This document shows positions 1 to 8,240 of a stretch of DNA of 48,991 bases, one piece after another. The notes under the pieces are model-generated. The model worked only from the letters and a program-made list of their open reading frames with translations. It was not told where the DNA came from and ran no database searches. The stretch comes from an uncultured Anaerolineae bacterium (GTDB taxonomy: Bacteria > Chloroflexota > Anaerolineae > Anaerolineales > Villigracilaceae), in contig CAINXK010000350.1 of NCBI GenBank assembly GCA_903854805.1, positions 1-48,991 of the forward strand, given 5' to 3'. Position 1 is the first letter of the stretch, and every line of letters begins with the position of its first letter. The translations under genes and the position numbers were made by a program.

Positions 1-2
1 CC

Positions 3-734
3 CTTTTAGCCAATGAATTGACCATGCTGATCGCAATTACTGCGGCGACCTTTTTGGCGCGGCGGTTTCTGGATAAACGATCCATCGTCAGCCTGGGTTT
101 AAAACCCAACTTTCAGGCAATAATCGATATCCTGGTAGGAATCGCGATCACTTTTGTGCAAATGGGGCTGATATTTGGTCTTGAAATTGTCCTGAAGTGG
201 TCAAAATTCGATGGATTCGCCTGGCAAATCGAGCCATTGCCAACAGTGCTGAGCGGATTAGGACTATGGTTGGTTATTTTCCTAATTGTTGGCTGGCAGG
301 AAGAACTGCTCTCGCGCGGATATCATTTTCAAAGCTTGGAAAGCGGCACGAACCTGGTTTGGGCGGTCTTGATCTCATCATCAGTGTTTGGTTTCCTGCA
401 CATCTTCAACCCAGGAGCATCCTGGATATCCACAGCTGGTATTGTTCTGGCCGGATTATTCCTAGCACTGCCATTTATCCTGACCCGACAATTGTGGTTA
501 TCCATCGGCCTACATATCGGCTGGAACTTCTTTGAGGGTGTGGTGTTTGGATTCCCTGTAAGCGGTCTTGATACATTCCGGTTGATACGGCACACTGTCA
601 GCGGTCCAGTATTATGGACAGGCGGCGCTTTTGGCCCGGAAGCCGGTCTGCTGGTTATTCCGGCGCTTCTGTTGGGGTCGGTACTGGTCATCACTTACAC
701 AAAATCATATTTTCGCAAAACCAATCTCACATAA
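3..734 (+). CDS. CPBP-family intramembrane metalloprotease (5' truncated)
   Basis: Membrane protein of the CPBP/Abi family (bacterial relatives of the CAAX prenyl endopeptidase Rce1), expected to be a multi-pass zinc or divalent-metal protease; the substrate cannot be told. All three family motifs are present: the EExxxR box in WQEELLSRGYHF, the FxxxH box in SVFGFLHIFN and the HxxxN box in GLHIGWNFFEG. At least six hydrophobic segments are visible. The frame is open to the left edge with no stop, so the gene starts outside the window; the TTG at 18 is only an internal possibility. It ends 12 bp before the dehydrogenase gene, so they are probably co-transcribed. Family assignment is firm, function is not. 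Confidence 0.85.
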   Translation, partial: LLANELTMLIAITAATFLARRFLDKRSIVSLGLKPNFQAIIDILVGIAITFVQMGLIFGLEIVLKWSKFDGFAWQIEPLPTVLSGLGLWLVIFLIVGWQEELLSRGYHFQSLESGTNLVWAVLISSSVFGFLHIFNPGASWISTAGIVLAGLFLALPFILTRQLWLSIGLHIGWNFFEGVVFGFPVSGLDTFRLIRHTVSGPVLWTGGAFGPEAGLLVIPALLLGSVLVITYTKSYFRKTNLT

Positions 735-746
735 AGACCACCTTCC

Positions 747-1760
747 ATGCCTATCGAAGTCCTTATAACCGTACCATTTTCTGAAACACAGATCAACCAA
801 CTGGCTGCAATATCACCCAAGTTGCATGTGACAACCATGGCAGCCCGACAAATAAGTGAAATTCCATCTGAAATCTGGGCACAAACCGAAGTGCTTTACA
901 CCGGAAATTTTTTACCCGAATCCGAACAAGTACCGGCCTTGCGTTGGATCCAATTCCACTTCGCCGGCATCGATCGCTATACTGACGATCCGGTTGTCAA
1001 AAAAAAAGGCATGCAGATTACAACCTTGAGCGGGGCCGCCGCTCCGCAGATGGCAGAACACGTCCTGGCAATGATCCTGGGGATGGGCTACAAACTACCC
1101 GCGATGATTACCAGCCAGAAGAAACCCGAGTGGCCGAAAGACCGTTTTGAGCGTTTTATACCTTTCGAACTGAAGGGTAAAACCATTGGCATCGTTGGAT
1201 ACGGCAGTATCGGACGTCAGGTTGCTCGTCTCCTCCAACCATTTGGGGTAACTATCCTGGCAAGCAAACGTAATGCGATGAACCCTCGAGATGAGGGCTA
1301 CATCCCCGAAGGCCAGGGAGACCTGCAGGGTGACCTGGTGCAGCGTCTATATCCACCCCAGGCATTAAAATCCATGTTCAAAGAATGCCATATTGTCGTA
1401 ATCACAGCACCACTGACCAAAGAAACTCAGGGCATCATCAACTCAGACACCTTAGCTGCGCTTAAACCAGGCGCGTATCTGGTAGATGTTTCGCGCGGCG
1501 GTATCGTCGATGCCAACTCGATCATCGAAGCATTAAAAAGCGGCCAACTCGCCGGTGCCGCCCTGGATGTTTTTCCAGAAGAACCTCTGCCACTAAACAG
1601 CCCGCTCTGGCAAATGCCCGGCATAATTATCAGTCCACACGTCTCAGGTGGAAGTCAGCTGTATAACGAGCGTGCAACAACATTATTCAGCGAAAACATG
1701 CATCGCTACATAGCCGGTATACCTCTTTATAATCTTTACATTCCAAGCCGTGGATATTAA
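747..1760 (+). CDS. D-isomer-specific 2-hydroxyacid dehydrogenase family protein
   Basis: NAD(P)-dependent oxidoreductase that interconverts 2-oxo and D-2-hydroxy acids; cytoplasmic. The Rossmann loop is seen as GIVGYGSIGRQVARL near residue 150. The catalytic Arg lies in VDVSRGGIVD, the Glu in PEEPLP and the His in ISPHVSGG, in the usual order. Length (337 aa) fits the family. An insertion of about 30 residues after the nucleotide-binding loop, rich in Gly, Gln and Asp (around residues 175-205), is common in the glyoxylate/hydroxypyruvate-reductase-like branch. It sits between the protease and a HAD phosphatase with short gaps, suggesting one operon. The exact substrate cannot be read from the sequence. 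Confidence 0.88.
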   Translation: MPIEVLITVPFSETQINQLAAISPKLHVTTMAARQISEIPSEIWAQTEVLYTGNFLPESEQVPALRWIQFHFAGIDRYTDDPVVKKKGMQITTLSGAAAPQMAEHVLAMILGMGYKLPAMITSQKKPEWPKDRFERFIPFELKGKTIGIVGYGSIGRQVARLLQPFGVTILASKRNAMNPRDEGYIPEGQGDLQGDLVQRLYPPQALKSMFKECHIVVITAPLTKETQGIINSDTLAALKPGAYLVDVSRGGIVDANSIIEALKSGQLAGAALDVFPEEPLPLNSPLWQMPGIIISPHVSGGSQLYNERATTLFSENMHRYIAGIPLYNLYIPSRGY

Positions 1761-1778
1761 CCAACTTTATTTACCCGC

Positions 1779-2522
1779 ATGAAACGAATTATTCAAGCCA
1801 TCTTGTTTGACCTGGGCGATACATTGATGTATTCGCCTGACCCCTGGGCACCAGTCTTTGAACACGCCGGGCATAAATTATCATTTGTATTATGCTCAAA
1901 CGGTCTGCAGATTGATTGCGAGACTTTCCATCTCGATTTTCTCCAGCGGCTTGACCAATATTATGCCGACCGAGATCGCAACTTGATTGAAACGACCACA
2001 ATGACCGTATTGCAGGAGCTGTTGACAGAAAAAGGCCACCCTGGTGTGCCTGAAAAGCTGCTGCGAGTTGCGCTTGACGAATTCTATGCGGCCACCCAAC
2101 AGAACTGGCATCTGGAAAATGATGCCATCGCAACCCTGGTGACACTTCAAAACTCCGGATTCCACCTTGGCCTGGTTTCGAATGCCGGGGATGAGCGCGA
2201 TGTCTTACAACAGGTGGACAAGTTTGGCATCCGACCTTATTTTGATTTTATTCTTACTTCTGCCGCTTGCGGTTACCGTAAACCTCACCCACACATATTT
2301 GGATTGGCCCTCGACCAATGGGGTTACCTGCCAGACGAAATCGCCATGGTTGGAGACCGTCTGGATGCAGATATTAGCGGTGCGCGCCCGCTGGGCATTT
2401 ACACAATATGGATCAAACGACGCGCAAAAAAACTATTTTCCGCCAATGCTGCCCCAGATGCAACCATTGAAAGTCTGAGCGAAATTCCGCCGCTGGTGAT
2501 CAACCTGTGGAAATCCGAATGA
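1779..2522 (+). CDS. HAD-superfamily hydrolase (phosphatase-like)
   Basis: Cytoplasmic haloacid-dehalogenase-type phosphohydrolase. Motif I is LFDLGDTL with nucleophile Asp and acid/base Asp; motif II Ser lies in GLVSNAGD; motif III Lys in YRKPHP; motif IV in MVGDRLDADISGA. The helical cap insert lies between motifs I and II (about residues 20-115), as in the subfamily I phosphatases such as phosphoglycolate phosphatase. It follows the 2-hydroxyacid dehydrogenase by 18 bp, so a shared role in two-carbon or three-carbon acid turnover (for example phosphoglycolate to glycolate to glyoxylate) is possible but only an inference. Confidence 0.87.
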   Translation: MKRIIQAILFDLGDTLMYSPDPWAPVFEHAGHKLSFVLCSNGLQIDCETFHLDFLQRLDQYYADRDRNLIETTTMTVLQELLTEKGHPGVPEKLLRVALDEFYAATQQNWHLENDAIATLVTLQNSGFHLGLVSNAGDERDVLQQVDKFGIRPYFDFILTSAACGYRKPHPHIFGLALDQWGYLPDEIAMVGDRLDADISGARPLGIYTIWIKRRAKKLFSANAAPDATIESLSEIPPLVINLWKSE

Positions 2523-2635
2523 TGTCAATCGGGTACAAGTAAATTAACCGGATCCACGCCACAACAGGGCTCCTAAATCCGCATGAGAAATTCTAAATAA
2601 GGTCTGGCTTTCTTATTTCAGTCGCTTATACGCAG

Positions 2636-2641
2636 TATAAT
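2636..2641 (+). promoter_or_regulatory. Candidate -10 element for the membrane protein at 2662
   Basis: A perfect TATAAT lies 20 bp before the start codon, with an AAGGAG ribosome site directly downstream (2651-2656). The -35 region at the right distance is poor (TTATTT). The predicted 5' leader would be about 14 nt. Confidence 0.5.
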
Positions 2642-2661
2642 TACTAAAAAAGGAGCGTACT

Positions 2662-4023
2662 ATGTCTATTGTAGCAATCCTGGAAGTAGCAATTGGCATG
2701 ATTTTTGCCTGGTTGGTTATGAGCCTGGCAAGCATGTATATTCAAGAATGGATTGTCAGTAAACTGGGCTGGCGCTCCAGCATGTTAGAGACTTACATCG
2801 GGAATCTAATGACTGACCCTGCCCTGGCCAGGCAGTTCTACGATCATCCACTGATTAAGGGGCTTCACAGCGGTTTTAAAGCCAAAAATAGGCCATCTTA
2901 CATCCCTTCAGCACAGTTTTCGATGGCATTACTCGATATTATCCGGAATGCGCCTAAAGAAGCTGCGCTTATCGAAAAAACCCTGTATGAGCTGCAAGAC
3001 GATATTAGTAAATTGAGCGGGAATAAACGCGCCCTGGCCCAAAAACAGCTTGACCTGGCACTCGGCCTAACCCGAAAAGCAGTTGCCAGTGATGGCGGAC
3101 AGGAAATAATTGGCGCAATGCTCGATGACGTCAAAAAACAAATTCGCAAGCTCAGTACAGATTTCCCAGCACTCCAACCGTTAATTGAAGCCAAGTTTTT
3201 GTCATTTGCCGGACAGAAGAAACAGATCGACAGTATTCTGGCTGACTTTCAGAGTAATCAGGATCTAATTCCAGGCCAGACTTCCATGGCTGAGTTCAGA
3301 ACCGGGCTGGCGGTCATGAGCGTCACACACCCGGATATCAAACAGGCCATTGAGGCGCTGATCAGCGAGATTGAAGTCGTCAGCGAAAAAACTGAAAATG
3401 CCCTGCAGCAAGTACGCAAAAATATTGAGGAATGGTTTAATAACAGCATGGACCGCCTGAGTGGCTGGTATAAACGCCGCTCACAGGTCTTGGCTTTCAT
3501 GATTGGCATCTCGATCGCAATTCTTCTGAATGTCGACTCCATTCAACTTGCAATTCAATTATGGCGCGATCCAATTGTGCGCGAAGCCCTGGTCGCGCAG
3601 GCAGATGCACTTGTCCAACAGAATCCGGATGGCCTACCCGGCGCAGACGCCGGACAATTACTGGCACTGGACATACAGATCAATCAACTAAACATCCCGG
3701 TAGGCTGGATCGGCACATCGCTACCAGCGGACACGAATGGCGCGGTCTTTGTCGGTGATGGCATTCAGAGGTTATGCACACTCAACCCTCAATCTGGCGC
3801 GGAGATATTTGGGGCAGTTTTTGGGGAACAGTGCTACCCCATTATCAACACTCCGGATTTAAATGACATACCAGGTTGGCTGCTTAAATTAGTAGGTCTT
3901 CTGATCACTGGTATCGCAGCAGCACAGGGAGCACCTTTCTGGTTTGACATTCTTAAAAATGTGGTTAACGTACGTTCAGCAGGCGTAAATTCGGATGCTA
4001 TAACACCAAAGGGTATTAAGTAA
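2662..4023 (+). CDS. Conserved membrane protein of unknown function
   Basis: I do not recognise a functional family. The 453-residue protein has a hydrophobic N-terminal helix (about residues 3-30), a soluble part of about 240 residues rich in Lys, Gln and Leu with helical, partly coiled-coil character, a second membrane helix (about 270-290, FMIGISIAILLN), a short loop domain with two Cys (LCTLNP and EQCYPI) and a third hydrophobic segment near the C-terminus (LVGLLITGIAAAQGAPFWF) followed by DILKNVVNVRSAG. The small, glycine-rich last helix and the Asn-Val-Arg end resemble a motif I have met in unannotated bacterial membrane proteins. Start chosen from the AAGGAG site 8 bp upstream. It is transcribed alone and ends at a strong terminator. 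Confidence 0.8.
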   Translation: MSIVAILEVAIGMIFAWLVMSLASMYIQEWIVSKLGWRSSMLETYIGNLMTDPALARQFYDHPLIKGLHSGFKAKNRPSYIPSAQFSMALLDIIRNAPKEAALIEKTLYELQDDISKLSGNKRALAQKQLDLALGLTRKAVASDGGQEIIGAMLDDVKKQIRKLSTDFPALQPLIEAKFLSFAGQKKQIDSILADFQSNQDLIPGQTSMAEFRTGLAVMSVTHPDIKQAIEALISEIEVVSEKTENALQQVRKNIEEWFNNSMDRLSGWYKRRSQVLAFMIGISIAILLNVDSIQLAIQLWRDPIVREALVAQADALVQQNPDGLPGADAGQLLALDIQINQLNIPVGWIGTSLPADTNGAVFVGDGIQRLCTLNPQSGAEIFGAVFGEQCYPIINTPDLNDIPGWLLKLVGLLITGIAAAQGAPFWFDILKNVVNVRSAGVNSDAITPKGIK

Positions 4024-4034
4024 ACCACTAAATT

Positions 4035-4084
4035 CCCAATCAAAAAGTGAGCACGCTGTCAGGTGTGCCCACTTTTTGATTGGG
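4035..4084. terminator. Bidirectional intrinsic terminator between convergent genes
   Basis: A 20-bp inverted repeat with one mismatch (arms 4035-4054 and 4065-4084, loop of 10) lies 12 bp after the membrane protein stop. The core GTGAGCAC/GTGCCCAC is flanked by A5 on the left and T5 on the right, so it can terminate on both strands, including the reductase operon coming from the other side. Confidence 0.88.
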
Positions 4085-4172
4085 TAACGTCGTTGCTATT
4101 TACTAAATTCACTTTTCAAAACAGCTGATAAAGGTTCTTTTGTGGGTATTTTGCGAGGCAGACACCGATTCC

Positions 4173-4195
4173 GGCTTGACCCTTGTCCATTATTC
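4173..4195 (+). repeat. 23-bp intergenic repeat, copy 1
   Basis: Starts GGCTTGACCCTTG and ends TCCATTATTC. It matches 21 of 23 positions with a second copy at 11579-11601. A looser relative lies at 31487-31509. All three are intergenic. Meaning unknown. Confidence 0.4.
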
Positions 4196-4203
4196 TGAGC
4201 GGA

Positions 4204-5628
4204 TTAGAGCGTACGTCGATCCAATTCTGAATAAAACAACCAGCGTCCAAGACACTCTTCAACGCACAACAGCAGGAATATGGTAGCGTAAAACTCCAAT
4301 TGGGCAGAGAATGGCCAGAATAATGCGCCCCCCAGCCCCATGATGATCACCAGGATCACACCAACCCGCAGCCCGACCGCCTTCCGAAAATCTGTTTTCA
4401 CTGAAAACGCCAAAACCAACTCAGCTGCCAACAGCATTATCGAGAACAAGTTGATCCAGGGGGGGTAAACAGCCGCGAGATTGATCCCTGAAAATTGGGC
4501 TTCCAATACAAAAACCGGAATGATGAAAAATTGTCCCAATAACAGCGCAGAAAGCAAAAACCCGGCCAGCGTGCGCCTGGTATTCCAGGCTGCCATACTG
4601 CGCAGCTGATATACATTCGCCATGCTGTAAATGAGTCCATAGCCCAGGAGCGAGATCAGCAAACCGATAGCCATGGATGGGATCATCAAAAATAGCAAGC
4701 AGCCCATGCCAAACAAGCCCATGGTTAAAATCTCGCGGCTCAACCAGGATTTGCGCAGATTGCTAAATACTCTCCAGACATTGCGTTTCATACCCAGGTG
4801 AGCAAAAGAAACCAGCATACTCAAGGCAAGACATAAGCCAACCAACGAGACTGGCAGCAGGCGCAAGAAAAGAGTCTCAGACTGAACCAGACTCCAGAGT
4901 GGCTTGAAAAGCCATTGGCAGGTCCAAAATGCGCCGACTGCCATCTGAGCGAGCAGTGTGAAGACAACCAGAGGCAGCTCACTTTTTGGCTTCTGGGGCT
5001 TGATCTCTTCACGATTGGCAACAACCTTTTCCAGCTTGTTTAACATGGCAGGATGTTGTTTAAGCCGTATATGGGGTTGTGTGCGCGAAAATACCGGCAA
5101 GGGGAAGGGATGCTCGGAACCTGGCAGCTCCCATAATGAAATTCCCGGTTTTTCAAGATCTTGAGTATCGATTTCAACAAAATCGAGCACCCTTAATGGG
5201 CAGGCGGCCACGCAGGCCGGCGGTTCGCCGGCATCGATGGCATCGTAACAGAAATTACACTTGCTCATCACGCCTGCCAACTGGTTGTATTGCGGAACTG
5301 CATAGGGGCAAGCCCAATTGCAATAGCCACAGCCAATACACCTGGATGAATCCAGCAGGACAATGCCATCATCCCGTACTTGATAAGCATTTGTAGGACA
5401 GACGCCGGCACATTTGGGGTGAACACAATGGTTACAGGCCAGTGAAAAATTATAAGCAAAGACCGTATTGGTCCAGGCCGTCTGATCCTGGATCCATTCA
5501 CCACCAGAGACTTCGATCACCCTGCGCCACAAGACACCGGGCGGCAAATTATTTTTATCCTTGCAGGCAGCCTGACAGGCTTTACAACCCGAACAGGCCG
5601 AAGCATCAAAACTGAAAGCGTAAGTCAT
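4204..5628 (-). CDS. DmsB-DmsC fusion: four-cluster ferredoxin subunit with membrane anchor
   Basis: Electron-transfer and membrane subunit of a DMSO-reductase-type complex. The first ~190 residues are a DmsB-like protein with four cysteine groups: CSGCKACQAAC, CNHCVHPKCAGVC, CIGCGYCNWAC and CNFCYDAIDAGEPPAC, enough for four [4Fe-4S] clusters. A linker of about 30 residues leads to ~260 residues with about eight membrane helices resembling DmsC, which oxidises menaquinol. In the well-studied enzyme these are two separate proteins, so this is a natural fusion. It overlaps the catalytic-subunit gene by 4 bp (ATGA), meaning translational coupling. Family level is certain; the terminal electron acceptor is not. 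Confidence 0.9.
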   Translation of the reverse strand: MTYAFSFDASACSGCKACQAACKDKNNLPPGVLWRRVIEVSGGEWIQDQTAWTNTVFAYNFSLACNHCVHPKCAGVCPTNAYQVRDDGIVLLDSSRCIGCGYCNWACPYAVPQYNQLAGVMSKCNFCYDAIDAGEPPACVAACPLRVLDFVEIDTQDLEKPGISLWELPGSEHPFPLPVFSRTQPHIRLKQHPAMLNKLEKVVANREEIKPQKPKSELPLVVFTLLAQMAVGAFWTCQWLFKPLWSLVQSETLFLRLLPVSLVGLCLALSMLVSFAHLGMKRNVWRVFSNLRKSWLSREILTMGLFGMGCLLFLMIPSMAIGLLISLLGYGLIYSMANVYQLRSMAAWNTRRTLAGFLLSALLLGQFFIIPVFVLEAQFSGINLAAVYPPWINLFSIMLLAAELVLAFSVKTDFRKAVGLRVGVILVIIMGLGGALFWPFSAQLEFYATIFLLLCVEECLGRWLFYSELDRRTL

Positions 5629-7958
5629 TCGGCCGGCCCTGCCTTGCGCTGATCCTTTTTATGGCGCCTCGATTGACGCGAAGGACCGGGGTATGGGGCA
5701 ATATTAACCATAATCGTATGCTGCGCCGACCCAAAAGCAAAAGGTGTCCAACGGGAAGATGTTAAGACATTGAGATTGCCACCGTAATCAACGCCGTCCG
5801 GACCAGGTTCGTACCAGGCTCCTTGAGGAATATCAACCACACCTGGAATGATGCGCGGGGTGATGCGACACGGCAGAACAAGCTCGCCACGCTGATTGTA
5901 GACCCTGATTTCATCACCAGCCTGGATGCCACGTGCCGCAGCATCCAGTGGGTTGACAAAAACACGCTGCGGGAAGGCTTCTTCCAGCCAGTCGTTATTG
6001 TCATGGGTGGAGTGAACACGATGCAGGGTATGGTGCCCGATTGCCTGGAGAGGATATTCACTGCCGGGCAGTGTGCTTCGGTCAAACGGGCTTTCCCATT
6101 CTTGAATATATTTGGGCAGGGCGGGAATTTCTCGCGGGTTATTCAGGTCAAATAACTGTTTCGAGAATATTTCGATCTTCCCGCTTGGTGTTTGGAGAGG
6201 GTATTTCTCCGGGTCCCGGCGAAAGTCTTCAAAAGCGATCGCGGGTTTCGTGACCGGACGCGACCATGCGCCCAGGTTTGATTGGATAAATTCATCCAGG
6301 CTGGGCAGTTCAGGAAAACGCAGGCGGCGAAATTCATCCAGACAGAATTCAGTCCAGGCACGTTCATCGCGGCCTTCCGTAAAAGCCGAGCCAATACCCA
6401 GGCGTTCAGCCAATCCGGCACAGATGCTGTAATCCGACTTACATTCCCCGGGCGGTTCGACCAGCTTGGGCTGCAAGATGACTTCGTCGCCATATTTCCA
6501 ACCATCCTCAACTCCCCAGGTTTCAAACTGGGTGCAGGCGGGCAGAATGATATCCGCGAAACGGCCGGTGGGTGTCAAGAAATTATCCTGTACGACAATA
6601 AACTCAACCTTCGACTCGTCACGCAAAATCTCTACTGTTCGATTAACGTCCGCATGCTGGTTGATCAGGCAGTTTGTGGCGACAGCATAGATCAATTTTA
6701 TATCGTTATCTAGCCGCTCGACACCCTGCACCCCATCCTCAGACGTCATACTTTTTCCACGCAGACAAGCTTCAGTCCACAGAAAGACCGGAATTTCGGC
6801 TTTGACCGGATTCTCTGCGGTGGGAAATACATTCCATAACGTGCCCCCATCCGGGGCTTGCAAACCGAGCCCACTGGCCCAACCACCCGGTACTCCGAGA
6901 TTACCTGTGATGGCAGCCAGGACACATCCGGCGCGCACCACCTGCTCACCATAAGCGCGGCGCTGCATACCATAACCCTGGTAAAGCACCCCTGGCTTGA
7001 TGGTGGCATACTCGCGTGCAATCCTGGCAATCGTTTCAGCCGGGACAGTCGTGATACTTTCAGCCCATTGTGGAGTCTTGGGCTGCCCATCAACAATTCC
7101 AAGAATGTAATCGCTGTAACTCTCGGCAGCACTGACCGGCATCTGGCTGTCATCAAAACCAACACAGTGCATGCGTACAAATTCGGCATCGTAAAGTTGT
7201 TCGGTAAGCATCACATAAGCCATGGCGCTCATCATGGCAGCATCCGTACCCGGGCGGATGGGGATCCACTCATCCGCCAGTGCTGCCGCGCTGAGGGAAT
7301 GACGAGGGTCTATGCAAACCACATGTGCGCCAGCTTCGCGAGCCAGTTTGATAAAGTAATCGCTGTTGGTGCCATCGCGCATCTCAGCCGGATTCCAGCC
7401 CCACATAATGATATAGTGGGCATTCAGCCAGTCCTGGCGCTGGTTGCCCGTCACTAACGTACCATAGACGGTGGGAGTGGCCAGGTTGATGGCGCCCCAG
7501 GAATACGAGTTGTAGGTGCCCAGGCAGCCGCCCCACAGATTCAGGAGACGCCGGGCCATATCAGAACCATTCAGCTGGTTATAGCTGCCTGTCCCATATG
7601 GCACAAACAAAGCCGAAGAGCCATAACGTTTTTTAACTTGTTCAAACCGGGCGGCAACTGTATCCAGTGCTTGATCCCATGAGATTGGTTGGAACTGCCC
7701 ATCGCCACGCTTGCCAGTCCGTTTTAGGGGGGTCAGTAAGCGCTCGGGGTGATATTGGCGGCGCAAATAAGCACGACCACGCACACAGGCCCGCAGCTGC
7801 GGAGCTGCGAGCGTATCAGGACGGTCATCAGTTTCCAGGCGAATAATACGCCCGTTCTGAACGCTGGCAATCAACAGGCAGCGCCCACCACAGTTGTGCG
7901 CCGGGCAACCAACTCTGACGCGCCTGATGTCTTGCGAGTTTCGGGATGTTGGACTCAT
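5625..7958 (-). CDS. Molybdopterin oxidoreductase, DMSO-reductase family catalytic subunit
   Basis: Catalytic subunit carrying Mo-bis-MGD and one [4Fe-4S] cluster. The N-terminus holds CPAHNCGGRC, with the fourth Cys in RACVRGRAYLRR; the spacing C-x4-C-x3-C is one residue longer than in E. coli DmsA. The segment YNSYSWGAINLATP supplies the likely Ser ligand to Mo. The C-terminal domain (HRVHSTHDNNDWLEEAFPQR through IPQGAWYEPG) is typical of the DmsA branch. Unlike DmsA, no twin-arginine leader is visible: only about 15 residues precede the cluster motif and no upstream in-frame start exists before a stop near 8004. The enzyme may therefore act on the cytoplasmic side. Possible substrates include DMSO, other S- or N-oxides or polysulfide. 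Confidence 0.88.
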   Translation of the reverse strand: MSPTSRNSQDIRRVRVGCPAHNCGGRCLLIASVQNGRIIRLETDDRPDTLAAPQLRACVRGRAYLRRQYHPERLLTPLKRTGKRGDGQFQPISWDQALDTVAARFEQVKKRYGSSALFVPYGTGSYNQLNGSDMARRLLNLWGGCLGTYNSYSWGAINLATPTVYGTLVTGNQRQDWLNAHYIIMWGWNPAEMRDGTNSDYFIKLAREAGAHVVCIDPRHSLSAAALADEWIPIRPGTDAAMMSAMAYVMLTEQLYDAEFVRMHCVGFDDSQMPVSAAESYSDYILGIVDGQPKTPQWAESITTVPAETIARIAREYATIKPGVLYQGYGMQRRAYGEQVVRAGCVLAAITGNLGVPGGWASGLGLQAPDGGTLWNVFPTAENPVKAEIPVFLWTEACLRGKSMTSEDGVQGVERLDNDIKLIYAVATNCLINQHADVNRTVEILRDESKVEFIVVQDNFLTPTGRFADIILPACTQFETWGVEDGWKYGDEVILQPKLVEPPGECKSDYSICAGLAERLGIGSAFTEGRDERAWTEFCLDEFRRLRFPELPSLDEFIQSNLGAWSRPVTKPAIAFEDFRRDPEKYPLQTPSGKIEIFSKQLFDLNNPREIPALPKYIQEWESPFDRSTLPGSEYPLQAIGHHTLHRVHSTHDNNDWLEEAFPQRVFVNPLDAAARGIQAGDEIRVYNQRGELVLPCRITPRIIPGVVDIPQGAWYEPGPDGVDYGGNLNVLTSSRWTPFAFGSAQHTIMVNIAPYPGPSRQSRRHKKDQRKAGPAE

Positions 7959-7992
7959 AAGTTTAGTGTAGGACTTTATTACCCGACTGGTA

Positions 7993-8008
7993 AGTGATGG
8001 AGGTCACA
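7993..8008 (-). promoter_or_regulatory. CRP/FNR-family operator upstream of the molybdoenzyme operon
   Basis: On the minus strand TGTGACCTCCATCACT is a near-perfect TGTGA-N6-TCACA site. Its centre is at 8000.5. A TACACT hexamer at 7965-7970 would place the transcription start at the ATG (about 7958), giving a centre near -41.5, the class II activator position. No regulator gene is in the window. Confidence 0.55.
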
Positions 8009-8124
8009 TTTTTGACGGGCAAACGATAATATTAATTCCCAATACCGAAATGCTGCTCAGATTGGGACGCCTTGAAATAACGGGAATAATAAATAGCCGC
8101 AATTATGCTTACGCTAATTTCTAT

Positions 8125-8150
8125 GAAAACTGGAATGAGGCTATTGCCTC
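8125..8150 (-). terminator. Weak terminator-like hairpin downstream of the arabinofuranosidase
   Basis: Minus strand GAGGC-AATA-GCCTC followed by ATTCCAGTTTTC, about 90 bp after the stop codon. The stem is short and the T-run imperfect. The rest of the 282-bp gap (7959-8240) holds no gene I can support. Confidence 0.3.
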
Positions 8151-8240
8151 CAGGTGGGATTGATCGATCCTTGGCGCTGAATCTCTGATCAGGGCTGAAA
8201 AGTTGCCCAGGCAGATGATCAGCACCAGGCAGATTATTGA

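Noticed and set aside
4035..4084. Inverted repeat as an insertion-sequence end
   Set aside because: Loop size, A/T tracts and placement between convergent genes fit a bidirectional terminator; no transposase is near.
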